The notes: a model not told the origin generated them from the sequence alone. A stretch of 64,000 bases of DNA from Fimenecus sp045595185 (GCA_045595185.1 JAZNZX010000031.1:23601-87600); one strand, 5' to 3'; counted from the stretch's first letter, positions 32,400-39,802 are shown. Made by a program: numbers and translations.

Positions 32400-33299
32400 A
32401 TGAAAAAAGTAATTGCAATCGCATTATCATTATTATTCATATTGTCAGCAGTTCTGCTTTCAGGTTGTGCTGATAACAAGGAACCCCAAGTCAATAATCA
32501 GGAAATAAATCAGGCTGACGCTTCATCAGGAGTAAAGGTTAACGAGGCTGTTAATATCTCTCTTGATTCAGCAATTGACATTGCATTGAAGGATGCAGGT
32601 GTACAGAGAGAAGATGCTCTGTTCCAGGGTTCACCGTCACTCGACAGAGATGACAAAAATCCACATTACGACATTGAATTTCAGTTTGATGGTGTGGAAT
32701 ATGACTATGAAATTGCTGTGGACAATGGTTCAGTTATAAAGGCTGAAAAAGAAAAAGATAAAGTTCAGAGTAGTGAAAAGGTATCCGAGCCTGTTAAAGT
32801 TAAAGAAGAATTAAAGCCTTCTGTTCCTGCAAAACAGGAAAACAGCTATATAAGCATTGAAAAGGCAAAAGAAATTGCTTTAGAAAATGCAGGTGTAAAA
32901 AATGCTGATGTTGTCTTCAAAAAAGCATATTACGATTTCGATGACCTTGTTGCACATTTCGATATTAAATTTGTTGCAAACGGATATGAATATGAATACG
33001 AGATAAAATCAGCAGACGGTGCAATTCTTGAAAAGGATATTGAAAAAGAGCCTGTGCGTGAACAGGTGTCACAGGAGCCTGAGAAAGAATTTATTTCACA
33101 GGAAAAAGCAAAAGAAATCGCACTTAATCACGCAAAGGTTGATTCTGCAAAGGTAAAGCAGTTAAAAGCAGAGCTTGACAGTGATGACCTGATTGCTCAT
33201 TATGAGGTTGAATTCGTTGAAGGAAGATACGAATATGAATACGAAATCAATGCCGAGTCAGGAAAAATTATTGCATATGACAAGGATTTCAATGATTGA
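32400..33299 (+). CDS. Lipoprotein with three tandem PepSY domains
   Basis: A 299-residue surface lipoprotein: lipobox VLLSGC with Cys23, a linker, then three PepSY units. Unit 1 (about 58-118) starts SLDSAIDIALKDAG and is most diverged; unit 2 (about 152-215) starts ISIEKAKEIALENAG; unit 3 (about 230-297) starts ISQEKAKEIALNHA and ends YEYEINAESGKIIAYD. Charged linkers separate them. It follows the single-domain PepSY gene by 37 bp and ends with a terminator, so both form one unit beneath the operator at 31902. Confidence 0.92.
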   Translation: MKKVIAIALSLLFILSAVLLSGCADNKEPQVNNQEINQADASSGVKVNEAVNISLDSAIDIALKDAGVQREDALFQGSPSLDRDDKNPHYDIEFQFDGVEYDYEIAVDNGSVIKAEKEKDKVQSSEKVSEPVKVKEELKPSVPAKQENSYISIEKAKEIALENAGVKNADVVFKKAYYDFDDLVAHFDIKFVANGYEYEYEIKSADGAILEKDIEKEPVREQVSQEPEKEFISQEKAKEIALNHAKVDSAKVKQLKAELDSDDLIAHYEVEFVEGRYEYEYEINAESGKIIAYDKDFND

Positions 33300-33314
33300 C
33301 ATGAAAAGCTGAAA

Positions 33315-33349
33315 AACCCGCGAAGAAAAACTTCGTGGGTTATTTTTTT
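33315..33349 (+). terminator. Terminator of the PepSY unit
   Basis: AACCCGCGAAG-AAAAA-CTTCGTGGGTT, 11-bp stem with one G-T pair, followed by ATTTTTTT. Confidence 0.93.
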
Positions 33350-33440
33350 GCAAAGCTTTATAAAATTTATTTACCGTAAAAATATTTACTTTACTTGTTA
33401 TTTTTGGTATTATAAATACAACTTAATTAAGGAGATAATT

Positions 33441-34949
33441 ATGGCTTCAAAAAATATTGATAAAATCATTTATGAACAACCCTTTGCCAATAAGGAATTT
33501 GGTTCGGAACGTAACAGAATCCCTGCACTTTACACACTCAATGACGGTAGCGTTATGGCTGGTGCTGATATCCGTTACGGTCACGGTGCCGATTCACCGA
33601 ACAACATTGATATTGCTGTTGCAATTTCAAAGGATGGTTATACAGATTGGGAATACATAATGGTCAATCATTTTGACGATTATGCCGACACGGTTACATC
33701 AAAGGACAGTGCATCATTTATCGACTCTGCAATTGTTCAGTCGGAAACAGGCAGAATTTTTATGCTTGTTGATGCTCAACCGTCAGAATGTGGTTATCTT
33801 CAATGCAAAACAGGTACAGGATATACTGAAATCAACGGTAAAAAGCACCTTCTTCTCACAAAAGGCAAGAATGGTGACAGATTAAGCACATTCGGTTTTT
33901 ATATTGGTGACTATAACGGCAATTTTGCACCTGTTTATTCACGAAAGGACTCAAAGATTACCGAATACTCTGTTGATAAGGAATTTTGTCTTTACAAAAA
34001 CGGTGAACCGATTTACGCTGACCAGAAGGGCACAGACGGTGTCAGGATTCATCAGAATATTTTCTTCAGTTCAGCAGAGCTTAAATGCTATAAAACAACA
34101 TATCTCTGGTTGAAATATAGTGACGATAACGGAAAAACCTGGAGTCATCCTATGATTATTTCTGAGCAGGTCAAAAATGAAAAAGAGTCATTTTTAGGTG
34201 TTGGCCCGGGTCGTGGAATTGCTATAAAACACAACGGCAAGGAACGAATCCTTTTCTGTGTTTATGATAACAACGGTCTTTTTAAGGACCCGATTTTTGA
34301 AAATGCAAGTGCTGTTTATTCTGACGATAACGGCGAAACATGGCACAGAGGCAATAAAATCAAAATTAAATCAGGTATCCGCAAAACAAGTGAAGCACAG
34401 CTTGTGAGCATTAAAGGTAAAAACTATCAGGCTTTGCGTATGTATGCAAGAAATTTAAGCAATTATATAGCATATGCCGACAGTACTGACGGTGGCGTAA
34501 CCTGGACACAATTCCGTGCTGACAAAAATCTTGAGGGAACAAGAAACTGTATGGTTTCTCTTATGGATACCACAAGAAAAATTGACGGAAAACAGATGCT
34601 TCTTTGTTCATCAGGCGGTAACCTTAACGCAAGAGCCGACGGTATTCTTCGCGTTGGTGTAACTGAGGATACCGGTGATGTTAATTGGATTACAACATAT
34701 CACCTTGCACAAGGCTTTTATGGTTATTCCTGCCTTACCGAGCTTTCTGACGGAAACTTTGCTGTTTTTTATGAGGATGAACCGTCACATCTTAAATACA
34801 CCGTTTTCAGCGTGTCCGAAAAAGGTGAAATCAGCGAAATCAACGGTGATAATATTGATTTCAAGCCTGATTTGTCACCGAAAACACAAAAGTCAATTAA
34901 AATTAAACGAATGAAAGCTAACATCAAATTCAAGCTTAATATGATGTAA
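33441..34949 (+). CDS. Sialidase / BNR-repeat exo-glycosidase (GH33-like), no signal peptide
   Basis: A 502-residue six-bladed propeller glycosidase. It has an N-terminal arginine motif RNRIPAL (a form of FRIP), Asp boxes SDDNGKTW, SDDNGETW and STDGGVTW, the GVGPGRGIAI segment, and YSCLTELSDGNFAVFYE, which carries the Tyr/Glu region of GH33. It should release terminal sialic acid from glycans. There is no signal peptide or membrane segment, so it is either cytoplasmic or exported by another route. ATG at 33441 follows AAGGAGATAATT; an upstream frame has no ribosome binding site. No sialic acid catabolic genes are adjacent. Confidence 0.88.
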   Translation: MASKNIDKIIYEQPFANKEFGSERNRIPALYTLNDGSVMAGADIRYGHGADSPNNIDIAVAISKDGYTDWEYIMVNHFDDYADTVTSKDSASFIDSAIVQSETGRIFMLVDAQPSECGYLQCKTGTGYTEINGKKHLLLTKGKNGDRLSTFGFYIGDYNGNFAPVYSRKDSKITEYSVDKEFCLYKNGEPIYADQKGTDGVRIHQNIFFSSAELKCYKTTYLWLKYSDDNGKTWSHPMIISEQVKNEKESFLGVGPGRGIAIKHNGKERILFCVYDNNGLFKDPIFENASAVYSDDNGETWHRGNKIKIKSGIRKTSEAQLVSIKGKNYQALRMYARNLSNYIAYADSTDGGVTWTQFRADKNLEGTRNCMVSLMDTTRKIDGKQMLLCSSGGNLNARADGILRVGVTEDTGDVNWITTYHLAQGFYGYSCLTELSDGNFAVFYEDEPSHLKYTVFSVSEKGEISEINGDNIDFKPDLSPKTQKSIKIKRMKANIKFKLNMM

Positions 34950-34957
34950 AATAACAA

Positions 34958-34999
34958 AACCTGCAAAAAAGATTTAATCTTCTTGCAGGTTTAATTTTT
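34958..34999. terminator. Bidirectional terminator between the sialidase and thioredoxin-like genes
   Basis: AACCTGCAA with TTGCAGGTT plus an inner AAGATT/AATCTT pair, followed by TAATTTTTATTTT. It lies between convergent genes. Confidence 0.88.
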
Positions 35000-35582
35000 A
35001 TTTTATCTTTGCAATTTCCTGTTCAAGTATATCCTTTGTAAGCATTCCGATTTTATGGGACACAATATTTCCGTCTTTATCTATAAATATAGTCTGCGGA
35101 TAACTTGAAATACCGTAGTTTTTCAACGCTTCGTGCTGTGTGTCGAAGAAAACAGGAAATTCATATTTTTCTTGTTCTATAAATGCCTTTGCTGAGTCAA
35201 CTGTTTCTCCGTTTGTGCCTGTTGCATTTACCATAACAAACTGCACATCAGGATTTTCTTTACAGACCTCATTGAAATCAGGCATTTCAACCTTGCAATA
35301 ATAACACCATGTTGCCCAGAAATTAAGCACAACAGGTTTACCCTTAAAGTCGGACAATCTGACTGTATTTCCGTCATAATCGGTAACCGTAAAATCAGGT
35401 GCCGCATTTTCATTGTTTTCTGTTGTGTTGTCTTCTGATGTATTTTCTGTTGTGGAAATTGTCTGTTGGTCTTCCCCTTGATTAAGATATTCGTCACCGT
35501 ATTTATCATATAAAAACATTGAAATAGCTAAAATCCCCACAAGCAAAACTGCAATTATAATCCATTTAACTGTATTTTTCAT
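34998..35582 (-). CDS. TlpA/ResA-like extracytoplasmic thioredoxin-fold protein
   Basis: A 194-residue membrane-anchored thiol-disulfide oxidoreductase. One N-terminal hydrophobic segment (about 5-25), a Thr/Asn/Glu-rich linker, then a thioredoxin domain with NFWATWCYYCKVEMP (C-Y-Y-C active site) and the cis-Pro loop SSYPQTIFID. It probably reduces or maintains thiols outside the membrane and receives electrons through the CcdA-like protein encoded directly upstream. ATG 35582 has AGGTGA five nt upstream; a GTG at 35591 is part of that site. Confidence 0.92.
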   Translation of the reverse strand: MKNTVKWIIIAVLLVGILAISMFLYDKYGDEYLNQGEDQQTISTTENTSEDNTTENNENAAPDFTVTDYDGNTVRLSDFKGKPVVLNFWATWCYYCKVEMPDFNEVCKENPDVQFVMVNATGTNGETVDSAKAFIEQEKYEFPVFFDTQHEALKNYGISSYPQTIFIDKDGNIVSHKIGMLTKDILEQEIAKIK

Positions 35583-35591
35583 TTTTATCAC

Positions 35592-36251
35592 CTACGAAAG
35601 AAGATTTATAAATTTGCCGAAAAGTCCTGTTGCCATAAGTACGCCTACAACAACCAAAAGACATCCGCAAGCTGTATTTATGACCTTGTAATGCTTTTTG
35701 ATAAATGTAAAGGCACCTCTTAACTTATCAATGAGAATCGCACTTATGAAAAACGGTATTCCAAGTCCAAGAGAATACAGCAAAAGCATTATGATACCTT
35801 CTGTTGCCTGTCCCTGACTTGCAGCCATCATCAATGCAGAGCCTAAAAACGCACCTACACAAGGCGTCCAGCCGATTGAAAATACAATACCAAAGACCAT
35901 TGACGAGAAAAAGCCTAAATTTTCGGTTTTTGCCTTTTTTGAGCCTTTGAAAAGATTAAATTTGAATACACCAAGAAAATTAAGACCGAAAAATATAACA
36001 ACAAGTCCTGTTACAAGGTCAACGATTTTTTTATACTCGTTGAGCAACTGACCAAATGTGCCTGCCAAAGCACCCATCAGGACAAAAACGATTGTGAAAC
36101 CAAGTATAAATCCCAATGCATTTTTAACTGTCTTTTTTGTGTTTCTCTCTTTACCACCTGCGAAATATGAAACATAAAGCGGTATCATAGGTAAAAGACA
36201 AGGCGAAATAAATGTAATAATACCTTCAAGAAATGCTATAAAATACTGCAC
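35592..36251 (-). CDS. ccdA: CcdA/DsbD-type transmembrane electron carrier
   Basis: A 219-residue protein with six hydrophobic segments that moves reducing equivalents from cytoplasmic thioredoxin to extracytoplasmic thiol proteins. The two redox cysteines lie in FISPCLLPMIPLY (first helix) and GWTPCVGAFLG (fourth helix), both with the typical prolines. Its stop codon TAG touches the start region of the TlpA-like gene, so electron carrier and acceptor are made together. Confidence 0.94.
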   Translation of the reverse strand: MQYFIAFLEGIITFISPCLLPMIPLYVSYFAGGKERNTKKTVKNALGFILGFTIVFVLMGALAGTFGQLLNEYKKIVDLVTGLVVIFFGLNFLGVFKFNLFKGSKKAKTENLGFFSSMVFGIVFSIGWTPCVGAFLGSALMMAASQGQATEGIIMLLLYSLGLGIPFFISAILIDKLRGAFTFIKKHYKVINTACGCLLVVVGVLMATGLFGKFINLLS

Positions 36252-36333
36252 AACATCTACTCCTTTGTAAACACTATTATATATTATTTATAAAATTCTG
36301 CAAGATATTTTTACATATACTTGTCTTGAAACC

Positions 36334-36362
36334 TTGATTTTAATAAACCGTTGTAGTACAAT
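36334..36362 (+). promoter_or_regulatory. Promoter of the ChbG-like gene
   Basis: TTGATT at 36334-36339 and TACAAT at 36357-36362 with a 17-nt spacer, 39 bp before the start codon. Confidence 0.65.
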
Positions 36363-36401
36363 AATTAAGTTAAATAAATTCTTTTGGGAGGTATTTGTGT
36401 T

Positions 36402-37274
36402 ATGGGAAAATATCTTTTGGTAAATGCTGATGACTTTGGTATGTGCCATAGTGCTAACGAGGCAATTTTTGATTTGTTTAAATCAGGAAGACTTAAGTCT
36501 TCAACTATTATGATGCCTTGTCCTGCCGCAAAGGAAGCTGTTGATTTTTCAATCGCTAACCCTGAGTATGCAATCGGTGTTCACCTTACTACAACTGCTG
36601 AATGGGAAACATATCGTTGGAAGGCTCTTACAAACGGTCCGAGTCTTCACGACGAAGAAGGCTATATGTGGCATACAGGTGAAGATGCTGACAAATACGG
36701 TAAAATGGATGAGATTGAAAAGGAAATCAGAGCACAGATTGATTTAGCTCATGCATGGGGTATGAAGCCTTCTCATGTTGACAATCATATGGGTTCATTG
36801 TACGGACACCTTACAGGAAGATTTTCACTTCTTAAAATGACACTTCGTGTTTGTGGTGATTATGGTTATGCTTTCCGTATGTTCACATCTGCTGACAAGC
36901 GTGTTGCTCCAAGAGGTACTCCATATTTCCTTTGGAATGCTTGTACTCTCCTTTCAAGAAGCTGGGGTAAAAAGTATAATGTAATTATGCCTGATTATCT
37001 TCTTTTCCCTGATTGGGATGTAATGCCGACTGATTCATATGAAAGCTACAGAAAAAAGATTCTTGATATCTGGTGTAATATTCCTGAAGGAATTACTGAA
37101 ACTTATGTTCATCCTGCACTTGAAACAGATGAACTCAAATCAATTGTTCCACTCTGGGAACAGAGAGTTTGGGAATATCAGGTTATGAAAGACCCTGAAA
37201 CTGAAAAATATCTCAATGCTCACGGTGTTGAACTTGTAAGCTACCGCGATATTATCAGAATGAAAAGCAAATAA
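36402..37274 (+). CDS. ChbG/YdjC-family carbohydrate deacetylase
   Basis: A 290-residue cytoplasmic metal-dependent deacetylase of the YdjC/ChbG family, expected to remove N-acetyl groups from oligosaccharides such as diacetylchitobiose-6-phosphate. Metal and catalytic residues lie in NADDFGMC near the N-terminus, IGVHLT and HVDNHMGSLYG; HPALE follows near the end. ATG at 36402 follows GGGAGG by 10 nt. A single-gene unit with its own promoter and terminator. Confidence 0.92.
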   Translation: MGKYLLVNADDFGMCHSANEAIFDLFKSGRLKSSTIMMPCPAAKEAVDFSIANPEYAIGVHLTTTAEWETYRWKALTNGPSLHDEEGYMWHTGEDADKYGKMDEIEKEIRAQIDLAHAWGMKPSHVDNHMGSLYGHLTGRFSLLKMTLRVCGDYGYAFRMFTSADKRVAPRGTPYFLWNACTLLSRSWGKKYNVIMPDYLLFPDWDVMPTDSYESYRKKILDIWCNIPEGITETYVHPALETDELKSIVPLWEQRVWEYQVMKDPETEKYLNAHGVELVSYRDIIRMKSK

Positions 37275-37290
37275 TACATAAAAAACAGTT

Positions 37291-37327
37291 ATGGCGTTGT
37301 GGAACAAATCACAACGCCATTTTTTTC
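37291..37327 (+). terminator. Terminator of the ChbG-like gene
   Basis: ATGGCGTTGTG-N8-CACAACGCCAT, a perfect 11-bp stem, followed by TTTTTT. Confidence 0.94.
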
Positions 37328-37335
37328 AAAACCTT

Positions 37336-37392
37336 TTGGGAAGGGTTGTTATTCCGAAAGAGATTCGTCGCACTATGCGAATCCGTGAAGGA
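37336..37392 (+). pseudogene. Fragment of an AbrB/SpoVT-type DNA-binding domain
   Basis: The stretch encodes LGRVVIPKEIRRTMRIREG, identical over these 19 residues to the N-terminal domain of SpoVT encoded at 39176. There is no start codon or ribosome binding site, and the frame runs into unrelated sequence on both sides: a terminator on the left and a GC-rich structured element on the right. The first ~32 bases match spoVT exactly, but the Arg codons after that differ (CGC/CGA versus AGG), so it derives from a different AbrB-family gene or diverged under codon-level drift. Confidence 0.85.
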
Positions 37393-37411
37393 GGTCTCGG
37401 CTGCCGCCTCA

Positions 37412-37467
37412 GTCAGTGCTTCTGCTTCGCAGAGGTGTCCACCGGACACCCGCACCCCGTCACTGAC
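37412..37467. repeat. GC-rich three-way-junction palindrome
   Basis: An outer stem GTCAGTG / CACTGAC encloses two hairpins, TCTGC-TTC-GCAGA and GGTGTCC-ACC-GGACACC. It is far richer in GC than its surroundings and directly follows the AbrB fragment. It has the look of a dispersed structured repeat, single copy in this window. Confidence 0.65.
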
Positions 37468-37552
37468 AACATTGACACTTTTCGGCAAATTTTGTGAAGC
37501 GATAACAAGTATTTACATACGGATACAAGATACATAATCCAATAAAAGTATG

Positions 37553-37584
37553 AGGAGCAGAAAAAATCTGCTCCTTTTATTTTT
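37553..37584 (+). terminator. Orphan terminator hairpin
   Basis: AGGAGCAGA-N5-TCTGCTCCT followed by TTTATTTTTT, downstream of the AbrB fragment; it may be left over from the disrupted gene. Confidence 0.8.
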
Positions 37585-37592
37585 TAGAATTG

Positions 37593-37622
37593 TTGACTAT
37601 ATTGAATTTAATGTGGTAAAAT
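37593..37622 (+). promoter_or_regulatory. Promoter of a candidate non-coding RNA
   Basis: TTGACT at 37593-37598 and TAAAAT at 37617-37622 with an 18-nt spacer. The predicted start coincides with the first base of the long inverted repeat at 37629. Confidence 0.65.
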
Positions 37623-37628
37623 ATATTT

Positions 37629-37801
37629 GCCAAACAAATCTTAATATTATTCTACCAATAAGTATATGTATTTTTATTTTTAATTCGGTAAAAATACAGA
37701 TGCTCTATTTGCATATACTTTTTGGTGGTATTGTAGATTTGTTTGGCGACAGTTGGAGCTATGTGTTTTTCGTGCGTTGGCTTCGGCTGGCGCACTTTTT
37801 T
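37629..37801 (+). ncRNA. Candidate structured non-coding RNA with long closing hairpin
   Basis: Perfect 13-bp outer arms GCCAAACAAATCT (37629-37641) and AGATTTGTTTGGC (37735-37747), a second arm pair ACCAATAAGTATATG / CATATACTTTTTGGT (14 of 15 paired), and inner TATTTTTA / TAAAAATA. After a 24-nt tail comes a terminator with a TTCG tetraloop, GTGCG-TTGGC-TTCG-GCTGG-CGCAC, and TTTTTT (37772-37801). The only reading frame across it (93 codons) has no plausible protein features. Possible roles are a small RNA, an unusual leader or a MITE with its own promoter. Confidence 0.55.
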
Positions 37802-37810
37802 GATTTACGG

Positions 37811-37831
37811 AGGAGATTTTTTATGAAATAA
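37811..37831 (+). other. Two-codon minigene-like ATG-AAA-TAA with strong ribosome binding site
   Basis: GGAGGAGA precedes ATG AAA TAA by six T. It could be the remains of a truncated gene or a ribosome-occupying minigene; the real LRR gene starts about 100 bp further on with its own AAAGGAGG. Confidence 0.35.
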
Positions 37832-37928
37832 GGTAAACAATTTGCAATTCCTATTGTAATTATTTTAAATTTGAAATATACTTTAATTAAGAGAATCCTT
37901 GATGTTTTATATAAAGGAGGAAAAAATT

Positions 37929-39074
37929 ATGAAAATAACAAACAAAATCTTATCAATTATCCTCGCAATTCTAATGGTATTATCCATCATCCCAATTACA
38001 GTAAATGCAGCTGACCCAACATCAGGCACTTGTGGTGAAAATCTCACATGGACTTTTGATTCATTAACATATACTTTAACTCTTTCTGGCACGGGTGCCA
38101 TGTATGATTATAAATCTAACAATCGCCCATGGGAAAGTTATATAGAAGACATTCAAACAGTTATTATAAATGATGGTGCAATAACAATTGGTGATTTTGC
38201 TTTTTATTATTGTAAAAATCTTAAAAGTGTAACAATTCCTAATGGAGTGTCAATCATTAATGATAGCGCTTTTTATGCTTGCGAGAGCCTTACAAGTGTA
38301 AAAATTCCTGATAGTGTAACAACAGTTTGTGATTATGCTTTTAGATATTGCGGTCTGCTGAGTGTAACAATCCCTGATAGTGTAACAACAATTGGTTGGG
38401 CTACCTTTGCTAATTGCTATAACCTTACAAGTATAATAGCCGATAGTAATAATCAATATTATTCAAGCGATGAATGTGGTGTGTTATTCAATAAAGATAA
38501 GACAACACTTATTCAATATCCTATAGGTAATGAAAGAAAAAGTTATACACTTCCTGATGGTGTAACAACAATTGGTGATTGGGCATTTGGTGAATGCCAA
38601 AGCCTCACAAATGTAATAATTTCTGACAATGTAACCACAATTGGGTTGAGTGCGTTTTATTGGTGTGATAATCTGGCAGATGTTTTTTATTCAGGTACAG
38701 AAGAACAATGGAAAGCTGTCTCCATTGGTGGAGAAAACTATGCACTCCTTAGGGCAACAATCCATTATAATTATCATATGCATAAGTACAATGAGGTTAT
38801 AACGGGGCCAACTTGCACAGAACAAGGCTACACAACATATACTTGCGAATGTGGTGATACTTATATTGATAATTATGTTGACGCAACAGGTCATGCAGAT
38901 AACGATGGTGATGGATATTGCGATGCAGACAACGAACTCCTTGACCCATCAGTAGAATGTGAATGTAATTGTCATAAAGACGGCATCACAAACTTTTTCT
39001 TCAAATTAATTCTTTTCTTCCAAAGAATCTTTGGTGCAAATAAAGAATGTGCTTGTGGTGTAATTCACTATTAA
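37929..39074 (+). CDS. Secreted BspA-like leucine-rich-repeat (LRR_5) protein
   Basis: A 381-residue exported protein. The signal peptide covers about residues 1-29. The N-terminal segment has CGENLTWTFDSLTYTLTLSGTG, split here by no gap, typical of clostridial surface proteins; then five or six LRR_5 units (VTIPDSVTTIG-type, about 85-260), a HKYNEVITGPTCTEQ segment with cysteines, and a C-terminal tail with CECNCHKDG, an aromatic stretch FFFKLILFF and CACGVIHY. It may act in adhesion or protein binding. ATG at 37929 follows AAAGGAGG. Confidence 0.9.
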   Translation: MKITNKILSIILAILMVLSIIPITVNAADPTSGTCGENLTWTFDSLTYTLTLSGTGAMYDYKSNNRPWESYIEDIQTVIINDGAITIGDFAFYYCKNLKSVTIPNGVSIINDSAFYACESLTSVKIPDSVTTVCDYAFRYCGLLSVTIPDSVTTIGWATFANCYNLTSIIADSNNQYYSSDECGVLFNKDKTTLIQYPIGNERKSYTLPDGVTTIGDWAFGECQSLTNVIISDNVTTIGLSAFYWCDNLADVFYSGTEEQWKAVSIGGENYALLRATIHYNYHMHKYNEVITGPTCTEQGYTTYTCECGDTYIDNYVDATGHADNDGDGYCDADNELLDPSVECECNCHKDGITNFFFKLILFFQRIFGANKECACGVIHY

Positions 39075-39108
39075 TAAACATTAAAAAAACTGAATAATTA
39101 TTAATCAA

Positions 39109-39137
39109 GTATAAAACTCCTTTGTTTACAGATACTA
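39109..39137 (+). promoter_or_regulatory. Sigma-F/G-like promoter of spoVT
   Basis: GTATA at 39109-39113 and GATACTA at 39131-39137, 17 nt apart, resemble the forespore sigma factor consensus (GNATR, about 18 nt, CATNMTA). spoVT is sigma-G-dependent in Bacillus subtilis. Transcription would start in the loop of the hairpin at 39114-39167. Confidence 0.5.
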
Positions 39138-39169
39138 GAAATGTTATCAAAATAAACAAAGGAGTTTTT
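39114..39169 (+). promoter_or_regulatory. Hairpin overlapping the spoVT ribosome binding site
   Basis: AAACTCCTTTGTTTA (39114-39128) pairs perfectly with TAAACAAAGGAGTTT (about 39153-39167), followed by TT. In read-through RNA this hairpin acts as a terminator-like structure after the LRR gene and hides the AAAGGAG of spoVT; an mRNA starting in the loop would lack the left arm. Confidence 0.7.
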
Positions 39170-39175
39170 GCATAT

Positions 39176-39715
39176 ATGAAAGCAACTGGGATTGTGAGAA
39201 GAATTGACGATTTGGGAAGGGTTGTTATTCCGAAAGAGATTCGTAGGACTATGAGGATACGTGAAGGAGACCCGTTGGAGATTTATACAGCATCTGACGG
39301 TGAGGTTATCTTCAAAAAATATTCGCCTATCGGTGAGTTGTCGGAGTTTGCGAGTCAATACACCGATGTTTTGCACAGGGCGACAAATCTTCCTGTCATA
39401 ATTACTGACCGTGACCATGTTATTGCTGTGGCAGGTATGCCTAAACGAGAGGTTATGGACAGAAGAATTTCCTCTCAGCTTGAGGAATTGATGGAAAATC
39501 GTGAAAATTATATTGCATCACCTGAAACGAAGGCACTTTATCCATTATCCGACAAGGACAAGGAGGCAGGTCTTGCATTCACCATCATCGGTGGTGGTGA
39601 TGTTACAGGTTCAGTCGTTCTTATGATGAATACTGACGGTAGTATGCCCACACAGACGGAAATTAAGCTTGTTTCTGTTGCAGCATCATTTTTAGGTAAA
39701 CAGACAGAAGAATAA
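39176..39715 (+). CDS. spoVT: Stage V sporulation transcription factor SpoVT
   Basis: A 179-residue forespore regulator. The N-terminal AbrB-type swapped-hairpin DNA-binding domain has MKATGIVRRIDDLGRVVIPK, and the remainder (about 55-178) is a GAF-like domain (NLPVIITDRDHVIAVAG, GLAFTIIGGGDVTGSVVLM). Length matches the Bacillus protein. It implies that the organism forms endospores. ATG 39176 is preceded by AAAGGAG, which lies inside a hairpin arm; longer upstream frames would translate that arm. Confidence 0.95.
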   Translation: MKATGIVRRIDDLGRVVIPKEIRRTMRIREGDPLEIYTASDGEVIFKKYSPIGELSEFASQYTDVLHRATNLPVIITDRDHVIAVAGMPKREVMDRRISSQLEELMENRENYIASPETKALYPLSDKDKEAGLAFTIIGGGDVTGSVVLMMNTDGSMPTQTEIKLVSVAASFLGKQTEE

Positions 39716-39762
39716 TTCATAATTCGTAATGCTTAATTCGTAATTAGTTCTATCGGAACATT

Positions 39763-39802
39763 AAAAAGGACCTGACTCAATGAGTCAAGTCCTTTGTTTT
39801 TG
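39763..39802. terminator. Bidirectional terminator between spoVT and the Asp-rich protein gene
   Basis: AAAGGAC-C-TGACTC / GAGTCA-A-GTCCTTT with one mismatch, T-rich on the right and A-rich on the left; convergent genes. Confidence 0.88.

Noticed and set aside
37629..37801. 6S RNA
   Set aside because: The overall hairpin outline fits, but it is shorter than known 6S RNAs and I could not define the central bubble; kept only as a candidate structured RNA.
37550..37831. 93-codon plus-strand frame over the structured RNA locus
   Set aside because: It crosses a terminator, a promoter, a long inverted repeat and a second terminator and has no ribosome binding site.
39722..39752. AATTCGTAAT direct repeats after spoVT
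   Set aside because: Only two short AT-rich copies next to each other; too simple to call an element.
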